Assembly (NCBI RefSeq): GCF_022965805.1
Contig: NC_133101.1
Span: forward strand, 868,001-932,000
Source of the DNA: Primulina eburnea
Taxonomy: Eukaryota; Streptophyta; Magnoliopsida; Lamiales; Gesneriaceae
Length of the DNA stretch: 64,000 nucleotides
Direction of reading: 5' to 3'
Below the pieces are notes generated by a model, which worked only from the letters and a program-made list of their open reading frames with translations, did not search any database and was not told where the DNA came from. The position numbers were made by a program, and so were the translations under genes. This document shows, piece by piece, positions 51,907 through 61,285 of the stretch (positions are counted from its first letter, which is position 1; each line of letters starts with the position of its first letter).

Positions 51907-52109
51907 GTTGACTGTTCACGTGCTCCCATGCAAGTGTTTTAGTAATTTATTTATTTATTTATTTGGGTGTACATTTTTTAAATCTTTCAATTAAATATAT
52001 AAATTTATTCTTATTTTAGAAACTAATTTAAGAAAGAAAAAAGTTGTCATTTTTTTGTCTCATGTTTCAATGCATACTGGCCGAGTCCCAAAGTTGACTG
52101 TACACGTGC
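51907..52109. promoter_or_regulatory. Paired W-box/G-box composite motif
   Basis: GTTGACTGTTCACGTGC (51907-51923) and GTTGACTGTACACGTGC (52093-52109) match at 16 of 17 bases and lie 186 bp apart, 640 and 450 bp before the bHLH start codon. Each joins a W-box core (TTGAC, WRKY factors) to a CACGTG core (bHLH/bZIP factors). Flanking sequence is not repeated, which argues against a simple duplication. Confidence 0.5.
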
Positions 52110-52545
52110 CTCGAGGTTGCGGGGCTCATCCGAAGCAACCCCGAGACGATGTCGTTTCCTCAGACCATTTACGAACAGACAAATCTACCCTCACTCGTCG
52201 TCTCAATTCTCGGTGAGTACCAAGCTGAAGAGGTGTAAATACTTCTCATCGCGGAGGGCATTAAGTAATTTCACTGATCCCCATCTCGTGGCTGACTCAC
52301 GCCATCCCCATTCGGGGAAGACGCCGACCACACGCCCACTCATGCAATTTAACAATCGCCCACATTCCTACGTATAATTTATTAATTACCGAATTCGGTT
52401 CCCCGTTTGAGTAATTTCAGAGGAATTTCTAGGTATTTTCTTAGTTATCTATTGCAAAATGGAATTTTCTTTTGTTGATTGTTGAAGATTTGTTTGTTTT
52501 CTTTTTGGTTGATGATTAGTGGGGTTGGGATTAAAGGTTCAGATA

Positions 52546-54045
52546 ATGGATTCTACTGGCGATTCCGTCAGTGATCGAGTCAATGTAACAACAAGGTCCG
52601 TTTACGCGCATGAGGTGACCGGATCTCTGTTGTAGATGAATATTCTGTTCGTGCATTAGTTTTATGGTTTTTTTTTTGCCCCATTAAAATTGTTTTATAG
52701 GTTAAGAATTGCTGGAGATAGTTTTTATATGATTGATCTTGTTGTGCGAAATGATGAAAACTGAAGAAAATTTGTGGCTTTATGCTACATTGCAATTTAT
52801 AAGATGATTGACATTGAATCCATTCATTTGTTCTTCTTCTTTGGCTGATAACGAGCTTTCCTCTGAGAACAAAGATATGTGCATATAACGTTTAGTCAAA
52901 TGAAATAATTTAAATTTCATGCTTAATTGTTGCTATGCTATAGTAATCCAGACCGAAGATTTGTGTAGGTATATGGGAAATGTTATGTATACTATGCTGT
53001 TTCGGCTCTGTCCATGATTGATTTCCTTATTTTGTTTTCCAATTTCTGGTAGAGGAATTAGTAATCTAGTGATAAACTTACCTTGTTCTTACAAGTGCGC
53101 CGACTCTTGATGCTGCAGGTTGTGCCCCAGAAAAAAGAACCCGGATAAAGTTCCAAGAAAAATTCACAAAGCTGAAAGGGAAAAGCTGAAGCGTGACCAC
53201 ATGAATGATTTATTCGTGGATCTAAGCAAAGCTCTTGGTAATGCTCCTGCAATCCTGAGTTTGGAATCTGCTATCGATTATAATTGACAAACATTTTTTC
53301 GCATTTACTTTGTAAACTTCTTTTAGTGACTCAATATAACTGTTTTTCCTTGTTTGATACATGTTTATAATGCATGGAAATTATATTTACAGATCTGAAT
53401 CATCCAAGTAATGGGAAAGCCTCCATGTTGAGAGAGACCGTCCGGCTTCTAGGAGAATTGCTGGCTCAGGTTGACCACCTGAGAAAGGAAAATGATGCGC
53501 TCTTGTCCGAATCTAATTATGTATGTTCTAATATGCAACTTTTCATATTGGAGATTGAGTGTGCTTGTTTTTTTACAGTTAACAGCATTATGTAGATGGA
53601 ATTTACCACTGTCCTATGAAAAGATATATAAGGGATTCATGATTTTTAATTCTATGGATAGGTTACAATTGAGAAAAATGAACTCCTAGAGGAGAATTCT
53701 GCTCTAGATGCTCAGATCAAGAAACTGCAGAGTGAAATAGACGAGAGGGAGAATAGCTCAAACTCTGATTATTCACGGCCTCAGAGCAATGGTCTGACAC
53801 CAGCATCAGAAGATCAAGTTGCAATGCCTCTACTTCATAATTCGTCGGATTCGACCACGGTTTTAGGTCCCATATATGTCATGCCACTTCATACCGACTC
53901 CCAAGTATATCCCAGCCCCTACTCTGAGACTAATACAAGCATGGTTTCGAGTGTGAGCAGGCCACAACCCCGTTACCCATCATCTTCCGACTCATGGCCG
54001 CTGCATATTCTTACCAAACAGGCGAATGTGTCGGAGGATATTTGA
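52546..54045 (+). CDS. bHLH transcription factor, bHLH47/POPEYE-like
   Basis: Four exons, 52546-52595, 53119-53237, 53393-53520 and 53662-54045, in-frame GT-AG, give 226 residues. Residues about 30-80 form the bHLH: KAEREKLKRDHMNDLF (with the Glu-Arg pair that reads the E-box), a loop at LDLNHPSNGKASM and helix 2 LRETVRLLGELLAQV. It runs into a coiled coil (VDHLRKENDALLSESNYV, then IEKNELLEENSALDAQIKKL). The Glu-Lys-rich linker and the ESNYVTIEKNELLEE join match the bHLH47/PYE group. In Arabidopsis POPEYE represses iron-homeostasis genes in root tissues under iron shortage. The C-terminal 90 residues are Ser/Pro-rich with no domain. The first exon is tiny (16 codons) and depends on one ATG. 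Subgroup placement (PYE, bHLH11 or bHLH121) is by memory of family sequences. Confidence 0.88.
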
Positions 54046-54770
54046 CAGTTGTTTGGGCCAGCTCTAGGAACCAAAACGGTAGAGTAAATCGAGACTGGCT
54101 TGGATATCTCTTGATTTAGAACATGAGCTCGCTTGATGATGAAGATTCACATATTGAATCCGTTCTTGTTGAGTTCATACCAAAGTAAATATAGAAGTTT
54201 CCGAAGTGTCTGGGATTCCAACTGATGAGTTAGTTCACTCTCTTGAACGCTTTGTTACACATTTATGTAATCTTTTAAAAAATTACACATGAAATTTGTT
54301 AGACTCGACTTTCTTGAGGTTATGTTACTTGGTGGATTCTTCTTGCAAGTTAATTGGATACTTTATAAGCGAGTCGCTAAAGTTCGATATATGAATCTGA
54401 ATGAGTTTTGTCCATAAAATTTGAATGATGACATATCTGTACTTATAGGCCAAAATTTTTAACATTTTGCGCATGCATTAGAGAACGTTAAAGAAGGTAA
54501 ATAAGCATATTTTTATTCCATACAAAAGCCGAGGGCACAATAGTACAACGGGGAGAAGTTTGATGACAATTGACAAATCCTCCTCTCATTATTTTATTTA
54601 TTCCTATATTATCATGCTCAATATCTCAGCTCAAGAAACCCTGCGCCAAATTCAAAATATAAAAGATCAGGATAATGCAAAAGTAATTGTGGGAATATTT
54701 AAATAAAGGCGTGTCATGTGTGTGCATGCAAGAGGCTATATCAATTTTGCATCGCTGAGAAATCAAATGC
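54046..54770. other. Intergenic between bHLH and LTP genes
   Basis: Holds the 3' regions of the two convergent genes. Nothing else recognised. Confidence 0.5.
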
Positions 54771-55110
54771 TCACTTGCTGCAGTCTACGCCGGGAGAAAT
54801 GGAATATCCAACGGAAACACCACATCTTCCGGGGAGGTTGGCAGCGGCATCCGGCCTCACAGAGTAGCTTGAGGCGGCGGACTTGATGCAGTAGCACGCC
54901 GTCTGCCTATCCTGCTGAGACTGAAGACTGTTGCTCAAGCTGGACACTCCGCTACAGCACTGAGACGAGGGGTCCCCGCCAGAAGTCAGGTACCCCAAGC
55001 ACGGATAAAGTGAGCCCTGCACGTCGCCGCAAGAAATGGCCTCCCCTGGCCACACCTGCCACTGATACCACCGCAAGAACCACAAGCAACATCACCCCAA
55101 ATCCTTTCAT
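54771..55110 (-). pseudogene. Type-1 non-specific lipid transfer protein, frameshifted after the signal peptide
   Basis: From the ATG at 55110 comes a typical signal peptide (MKGFGVMLLVVLAVVSVAGV). After Val-Ala-Arg the frame is lost and meets a stop within about 30 codons. One frame over, the mature protein is intact: EAISCGDVQGSLYPCLGYLT to VGYSISPGVDCSK and a TGA. All eight cysteines of the nsLTP fold are present (C...C...CC...CxC...C...C), as is the usual length of about 90 residues. The break lies at a run of four C (G on the coding strand) near 55043-55046; one extra base there explains it. Family members are secreted and carry lipids for cuticle or defence. Either a very recent pseudogene, still with its TATA box, or an assembly error in a homopolymer. 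Confidence 0.88.
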
Positions 55111-55172
55111 GTTTAATCGATTACTTAATATGATGAAACTCGAATGAATTGCATGGGTTACGGCGGGTGTGT

Positions 55173-55183
55173 GAATTTATATG
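55173..55183 (-). promoter_or_regulatory. TATA box of the LTP gene
   Basis: CATATAAATTC on the minus strand, about 65 bp upstream of the LTP start codon; good match and spacing. Confidence 0.6.
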
Positions 55184-57671
55184 CGCGAATGTGTTAGAAA
55201 TGACAAATGTGGTCTAAATGATGACGACATGGGAAGTGGTTGATATTTTGGATTATTGATTGAATGTAATTGTCCTTTAGTTACTGTATTTAGATAAGTT
55301 TTATAATTGCGGAGGGGTGTGGGGGTGGGGAGGATTTAGTTAGCAGCAGATTTGATCATTCATTCGTTGTTTAGTTGGTAGAAACTAGAGAGATATTTAA
55401 ATTTTGTTTTCGTACGAGATTTTGCCATCGGGAAGATAGATAATGGTAACATATATGGTGCATTCGATAATCGATATGCCTTGCCACGTAAACATTATTA
55501 TAATTGGGCTTTTTTATTTGGAAAATTCAAAAACAAAAAGATTGATTGTCCAATTGAAACCAGCCCCATCTATCTATACGGCCCAAGTATGCGCCGGCCC
55601 ATTATCCTTCCACTGCAATGAGCGGGAGGTAGTCGCTGCTCTGTGAAGCCAGCCTAACGCATTGCCCTCCGCTCTAGGAGCATCGTGACCAACACTTTCG
55701 AATAGGGTCACGTTGTTCAGCTCACTGCTTGGAACGGGTGGGCCGAACAGTGCGTACCATGGACCAGACATTTGGACAAGTCCAATTGTTCAATCAACCT
55801 ATTGCCCCTACTCAGGTGACAAGCTCGCGTTACAGAGCTCGGCGAGCACAACGCATCACACTTCTTAATATTAATTGTCTTTATATGGAATATGATTCGA
55901 TGTGGGATATTCATCATTTCTTGACACGCACCTCTGCACCAAAAAAGGAAGGGAAAGCATGGCTCATTTTCTATTAGGACAATCCTGAACTCCGCGAATT
56001 CTTCAATTTATTGAATTTTAAAATTCACAGACTTCAATTTTATTTGTTGCTTCGTTTATCTTTTTGATTTGGAAACCAGCTAACTTGGTGATTTTCTTGT
56101 GCAATCCATTTTCATGTAAGAACTAGAGCATTAATAAACAAATACATATGCTTTCAGAAGTTCATGTAATAAAATTAAGAAATATTAGTCTCTAACAAAG
56201 AAGAAGAAGAAGATAATTCATATTCTTCTTTATTATTATATATTATGATGTTGGAATCACGAGTTTTTCTCAAATTTATCAGGAAAATTTCACTAAATCT
56301 TTCGTTTTCGTCTATTTTTTTTTACCTTTATTTACAATTATTGAGCTACGTAAGCGGATAAATTTATCAATCAAAATTTGATGTATGCTCTAATGACGAG
56401 AATGACCACCCAATTGGTGTGTTAGGCGTGTGGCATTTGTTGACAAGATTTTCGAGTATTTGTATATTCCTATACATGTTAACATGACGTTCAAAGATAA
56501 TATTTTTTGGTGTGGATAAATGTGAATAAGATTGAGATTTAGGCACCGTATTCATACGAAACGTCAAATATGCATGATTTGTGTTTAAAAATTCTCAAAT
56601 TTTATAAATTGTTTTATATTAATAAAAGTATAGAATCCTTCCATAATTTCAGTTTGTTTTCATTATTCATTTTTTGATGTTTTCAAATAATTCAAATGTT
56701 TTTATGTTGAAAGAGAGAGAAATAAAATATCGATAACTTATAGTTTATCTACTATCAAGTTTTAAGTTTGAGATAAATTCTCATATTCAAAATTTAATTG
56801 TAACAAACATCGTCTACAATTCAATAAAATAGTGTAATTTCCATGATGAAATCTAATTAGTGAATGATGTTCACCAATAAAAAATTGTTTGTTTCCAAGA
56901 TCCCATCAACAATATATTATATGAACGATCGATCAGTTAGTATAGTTAATTGTCTCTCAATCAATTGTTACATTCAAATTCATGAACCAACTATTAGTAA
57001 ATCAAGGATGTCTATTAACTTCCCCAGGGGCCTCAAAAGAACCAAATCTCAAAATAAATATTATCTGTAACGTCTGCATTCACAATTTGTTCAATATTTT
57101 AACAAGAATTCAACTTATAAGCTTTCACATTCAATTCGAGCTGATATATGCCTAGGATCCCACAGAAAAGTTTTTTCAACATTTTATGTGACGAATGTGA
57201 TTCAACATCCATGCATCATCTCGAAGGACAAAGGAATATATATTGGATTCTTTATTTACAAGCTTTATAATCGAGCTTGAAATCGAGAAAAATTTTATTG
57301 ATTATACTATTTAACGTGGGCCTCCTAGATTTTTGCAAACATATGACAATTACATCATATATTAATTGAAGGAGAAGGTAGTTTTGTCATATAGTTTTGA
57401 TTGTTACATAAAGATATGAAGGGAAGAATCCAATTTAAGGGCGTGAGGATTAGGAAAAAGATATATGCTTCATCCACACAACACAAATCTGGAGTCTCAA
57501 AGAGCAAGCTTCATTACTAGTCAATGGCCTTGACTTGGGTTCTTCTGTCTCCACTTTTAAGGAGAGGGCTTTGCTCCAAGAAAATTTAGTCCTAGCAAGT
57601 TGCATTTCCTCCATACTTTTCAGATCTCTTTTTTGAAAAATAGAGATCATATTGTACATAATCAAGCCAAC
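55184..57671. other. Intergenic, LTP to NAC
   Basis: AT-rich apart from the GC-richer patch at 55.56-55.86 kb. The NAC promoter must lie at the right end; no clear TATA box was picked. Confidence 0.5.
55560..55860. other. GC-richer insert, possible organelle-derived DNA
   Basis: About 300 bp of more balanced composition (GCCCTCCGCTCTAGGAGCAT, TTCGAATAGGGTCACGTTGT) in AT-rich surroundings. It resembles plant mitochondrial intergenic sequence to my eye, but I recognise no gene in it. The 82-codon frame over it is not convincing. Confidence 0.25.
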
Positions 57672-59339
57672 ATGGATGACAACAATGATCTGGACAAGAA
57701 TAATATCGATGATCTTATGTTGCCCGGATTCCGGTTTCATCCCACGGATGAAGAGCTTGTTGGGTTCTATCTCAAGAGGAAGCTCGAGCAGAGACCCCTT
57801 CCTATCGAGCTTATTAAGCAAGTTGATATATACAAATATGATCCATGGGATCTTCCAAGTAAGTCGGTACAATTTGTCGAACACAAAAATTTAATTGATC
57901 GTAGACTGCCCTTACTCAAATGAGGATCCATCCCCTCATTACATCCTCTTGGCTTTCATATCATAGATTTATAATTTTGCACAAATCTTGAGCATAAACT
58001 GGTAAATGGAACTTAAAACATATATATTCATATGAATATAGTTCAATCTGACAATATTTGTTACGCATGGTGAGCTTTACTCATTGGCTTGAATGCTAAA
58101 TATCTAAAGAACAAAATGTTGATGTTAAAACCATCTTATTCTACATGACAGTTACATTTATTTTATTTATAATATGCTTTTATTAGCAAACAAATTACCT
58201 GTTGCAATAATTTATTTTATATATGTGTTGATATTCTGGACGTCATTATCAATCATCAAACGTAACAAGTTTTAACTTTTCTTGATATGAAACAGAGCTG
58301 GTAACCACAGGGGAGAAAGAATGGTATTTCTATTGTCCAAGGGATCGTAAATACAGGAACAGCTCGAGGCCGAACCGTGTCACGGGATCAGGGTTCTGGA
58401 AAGCAACCGGAACAGATAGGCCTATATACTCTTCTGATGGAACTAAATGCATAGGTCTGAAGAAATCCTTGGTGTTCTACAGAGGTAGAGCTGCCAAAGG
58501 CATAAAAACAGATTGGATGATGCATGAATTCCGACTTCCATCCAGCCCGGACGCTGTGTCTCCTTCCAAGAAAATCTTGAACAAGAATCTTCCTGCAAAT
58601 GTAAGTCTTTTGTTGCTTACATAGATTATTAGGCTTAGAAGTTTCGGCCAATATCATGTCTACTCGATTTATTTATGAATTGGTCACGTGCAATCCTCAA
58701 AAAAAAAAATCTTAATTTTATACTGATTCTTTTGCTGTTCGACGAATACAGGATTCATGGGCAATATGCAGGATATTCAAGAAGATCAATTCGATGGCAC
58801 ACAGAGCTCTTTGCAACGCATGGGCTCCTTCGTTGACCGAAACCACATCACCCGATGTATTCACTCAAACTACAAATCAAACTCATTTCAGTTCAGATAA
58901 TCTCTCTTCTCCCCCCTCCGAAAATGGACTACAGCACGCCAGTTTCCCTGCACTCTACGCCCCCTTCTACAAACCTATCCCCACCACCAAACCATCTAAT
59001 GATTTCTTCCCCATTTTCTCCCCTCCACAAAATTTCAGTTCGTCCTCCGGTTTCATGAACGATCCCGTCAAAACTCCGGACTGCATCGACTTTGACGGAC
59101 CACAGCAGCAGTTCAACGCGACACTACTTGGCTCCTCGCAGGTGATCCAAGAAAGTATAGACTTGGAAGATGAACAAGGGGATCTGAGAAAGGGTTTTAG
59201 CCCGAAAAACACGTGGGGAGACATCCGAGCTATGGGATTTCCCTTCAGTTTTCAATCGCCGGCGACGTGGGATTCTCCTTCTTGTCCTAGTGAAAGATCA
59301 TCCTCCACGGCTTATTGTGATGACAAGTGTTATGTATAG
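57672..59339 (+). CDS. NAC-domain transcription factor, FEZ/NAC094 group
   Basis: Three exons, 57672-57858, 58296-58600 and 58752-59339, GT-AG and in frame, give 359 residues. The NAC domain (about 18-175) has all subdomains: [62 protein letters not shown] and [33 protein letters not shown] and [21 protein letters not shown]. Intron places match plant NAC genes. The short acidic start ([20 protein letters not shown]) and the B region point to the FEZ/NAC094 clade; Arabidopsis FEZ drives root-cap stem-cell divisions. The C-terminal half is Ser/Pro/Phe-rich, as usual for the activation region. Orthology within the clade was judged from memory. No defect seen. Confidence 0.93.
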
Positions 59340-60146
59340 GATGATGGCTTCATTTGCTGCTCTGTTTTGACCAAACATGGCATATGTAAATAGTATCCCT
59401 TATCGTACATTATTATTCCTAGTGAATTCTTTTACTTGGAATATACCTTCACGTTTCTCTCATTTTTCCTCAACTTTGCTTCCTTTTGTTTGTTAGGGAT
59501 AAAAATAAAATCTGAGAAACCCGTCAAATATTGACCAATAAAGATCAATTTCAAATATCTACAAAAATTCTCTGCTTATGATTAGGCAAGGGAGTAACTC
59601 TCCCAGAAGAACCACTCAATCAAAATCTGCGTATTATAGGAATTGTTCCTTGAATTTCACAATCATGTTTACTTAATTCATTGGTTTTAGCGGTTTATTT
59701 CATCCTACCTATGCGGACATTGCCTCCATGATAGGATGGATGGTCAAGATTGTCCATTCATATGTAGGACCCACTTTTTTTTTTTGAAATTGTATGTTTG
59801 GAAGATCTGGCCATCCATCCTCTCATAGAGGCAATACCCACATGGGTAGGATCTCATTAACCGGTTTAGCATTCATAACGAATTAAACCAAACTAGGGAC
59901 TAACAGTCCGAGTTCGTGATTCATGGTTGTTTAACTTATTAGGATTAGATTTCATCTTCTCGGTTTCATCGGTGCATGGACCTTGCGCAAAAGAATTTGC
60001 AAATATTTATTATATATATAACTTATAATTAATTATATTACCATAAAAAAACATTAGTTTAATTTAATTCAACCCGAGTCTAGATTCTGTTACTCAAAAA
60101 TTTATACTAAGTGATAGATAAAATAATCCCAAAACTTGTAACAAAA
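59340..60146. other. Intergenic, NAC 3' side
   Basis: NAC 3' untranslated region, the foldback at 59.7-59.9 kb, and AT-rich DNA before the tRNA. Confidence 0.5.
59687..59871. mobile_element. Foldback element (MITE-like)
   Basis: Inverted arms of about 65 bp, 59687-59750 and 59803-59871, share ATCCTACC(T/C)ATG, ATTGCCTC(C/T)ATGA and AGGATGGATGG(T/C)CA, and also TTAGCGGTTTA / CTAAACCGGTT at the outer ends. The loop is about 50 bp. No target duplication established. Confidence 0.65.
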
Positions 60147-60185
60147 GTCAAGATGGCCGAGCGTCTAAGGCGCCAGTTTCAGGTA

Positions 60186-60217
<32 letters not shown>

Positions 60218-60225
60218 TCTTGACC
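60147..60225 (+). tRNA. tRNA-Leu (anticodon CAG)
   Basis: Acceptor stem GTCAAGA pairs with TCTTGAC. The anticodon arm is CCAGT-TTCAGGT-ACTGG, giving CAG. A leucine-type long variable arm (CCGAAAGGGC) follows, then T arm GTGGG-TTCAAAT-CCCAC. Internal promoter A and B boxes are recognisable (TGGCCGAGCG...; GGTTCAAATCC). Two oddities: the D-loop (GAGCGTCTAAGG) seems to lack one of the two Gs at 18-19, and the discriminator base is C, with A the usual base. It may be a weakened copy. Confidence 0.85.
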
Positions 60226-60227
60226 AA

Positions 60228-60231
60228 TTTT
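60228..60231 (+). terminator. Pol III terminator (TTTT)
   Basis: A four-T run lies directly after the tRNA, the expected stop for RNA polymerase III. Confidence 0.6.
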
Positions 60232-61285
60232 ATCCTATTCCTGAAACTCTTTTTTTGCTCATAAATGGATGATTCAATCAAAATAACAATAATCAAGGAT
60301 AAAAGAAAGTTCACGAGCAACCCACCCCCATTTGAATCTCGCTATTATTTTCTTCAACTGCTTTTGTTCATTACATTTTCTTTTTATTAATCAAAGATGG
60401 TACAATATACTAATTACTAGATTTTATCCAAACCTTTTTAACTTCTCATTTTAAAATAATATTTTGCAGTTTGTAAAAATTTTAAAATCCGTGCTTTAGA
60501 TTTTAAACTTGTAATATCATTGTGGCCATAATTAGGAGTTAGGGGTCTAATGGAGCAACACAGATTAATGGTTTGGTTCCGTTTAAAATTTAATAAAATC
60601 GATTTGATTTTATTTAATTTAATTTGATTCTAATTTTAATATAAAACCGAACCAAATATAGTTGAATGATACACATAAAATATTAAACGGAAGCAATTGA
60701 ATGCGTGAAAGTGAGCATTCAGATGGCAGGCGTGAACGGTGGCCTCTATGTTAGCTCACTGCGGGACCCTTGGCCTTACAAAACTAAGCCCATCCCATTT
60801 CCTTTTCTAATTACTCTCCGATCAAATCTACGAAATACCTAGACGAGATCAAGTATTCATTTATTGTAAACTTGACCTTATTCTAAGGTAATTGATCCCC
60901 AGACATTTCAAATAAATTTGATCATATTGTAAGATAAACGAGTCACGTACTACACGTTTCTATGAAATCTTGTGTGTCCAAATGAGCTTTCCTACTAATT
61001 ACGTACTCTGCATCCATTCTCATTCTTAACAAAATGTTAAAACTATACGAGTGGGACTGTATACAAATGAACATTTTTTATTAACAAAATGTTAAAACAA
61101 TACGAGTGGGACTGTATACAAATGAACATTTTTTAAAAAATGTTCAAAACTGTATTATTTATAAGACTTGGATAAAAATGATTTGTATAGCAATAAAGAA
61201 TGCATTCAAACATGCTAGGAAAAAAAACTATGAATCAAAACTTTCTAGCACATATTATCAAAGTTACATGGACAAATCCCAAGTG
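60232..61285. other. Intergenic, tRNA to DUF1666 3' end
   Basis: AT-rich, with one tandem duplication (61.03-61.13 kb). No gene recognised. Confidence 0.5.
61026..61134. repeat. Two-copy 55-bp tandem duplication
   Basis: Units TTAACAAAATGTTAAAAC(T/A)A..., each with GTGGGACTGTATACAAATGA, at 61026 and 61081, nearly identical, so recent. Confidence 0.85.

Larger units (their letters stand above)
50027..52545. other. Intergenic: CUL3 promoter side to bHLH leader
   Basis: AT-rich, with MITE copies 6 and 7 and a G-box pair. The part at 52.1-52.4 kb is more GC-rich and probably lies in the bHLH promoter or leader; an 86-codon ATG frame there (52117-52377) has no recognised similarity and could be leader sequence only. 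Confidence 0.5.

Noticed and set aside
57450..57884. 144-codon minus-strand frame over NAC exon 1
   Set aside because: Antisense shadow of the NAC coding exon; no recognisable protein features.
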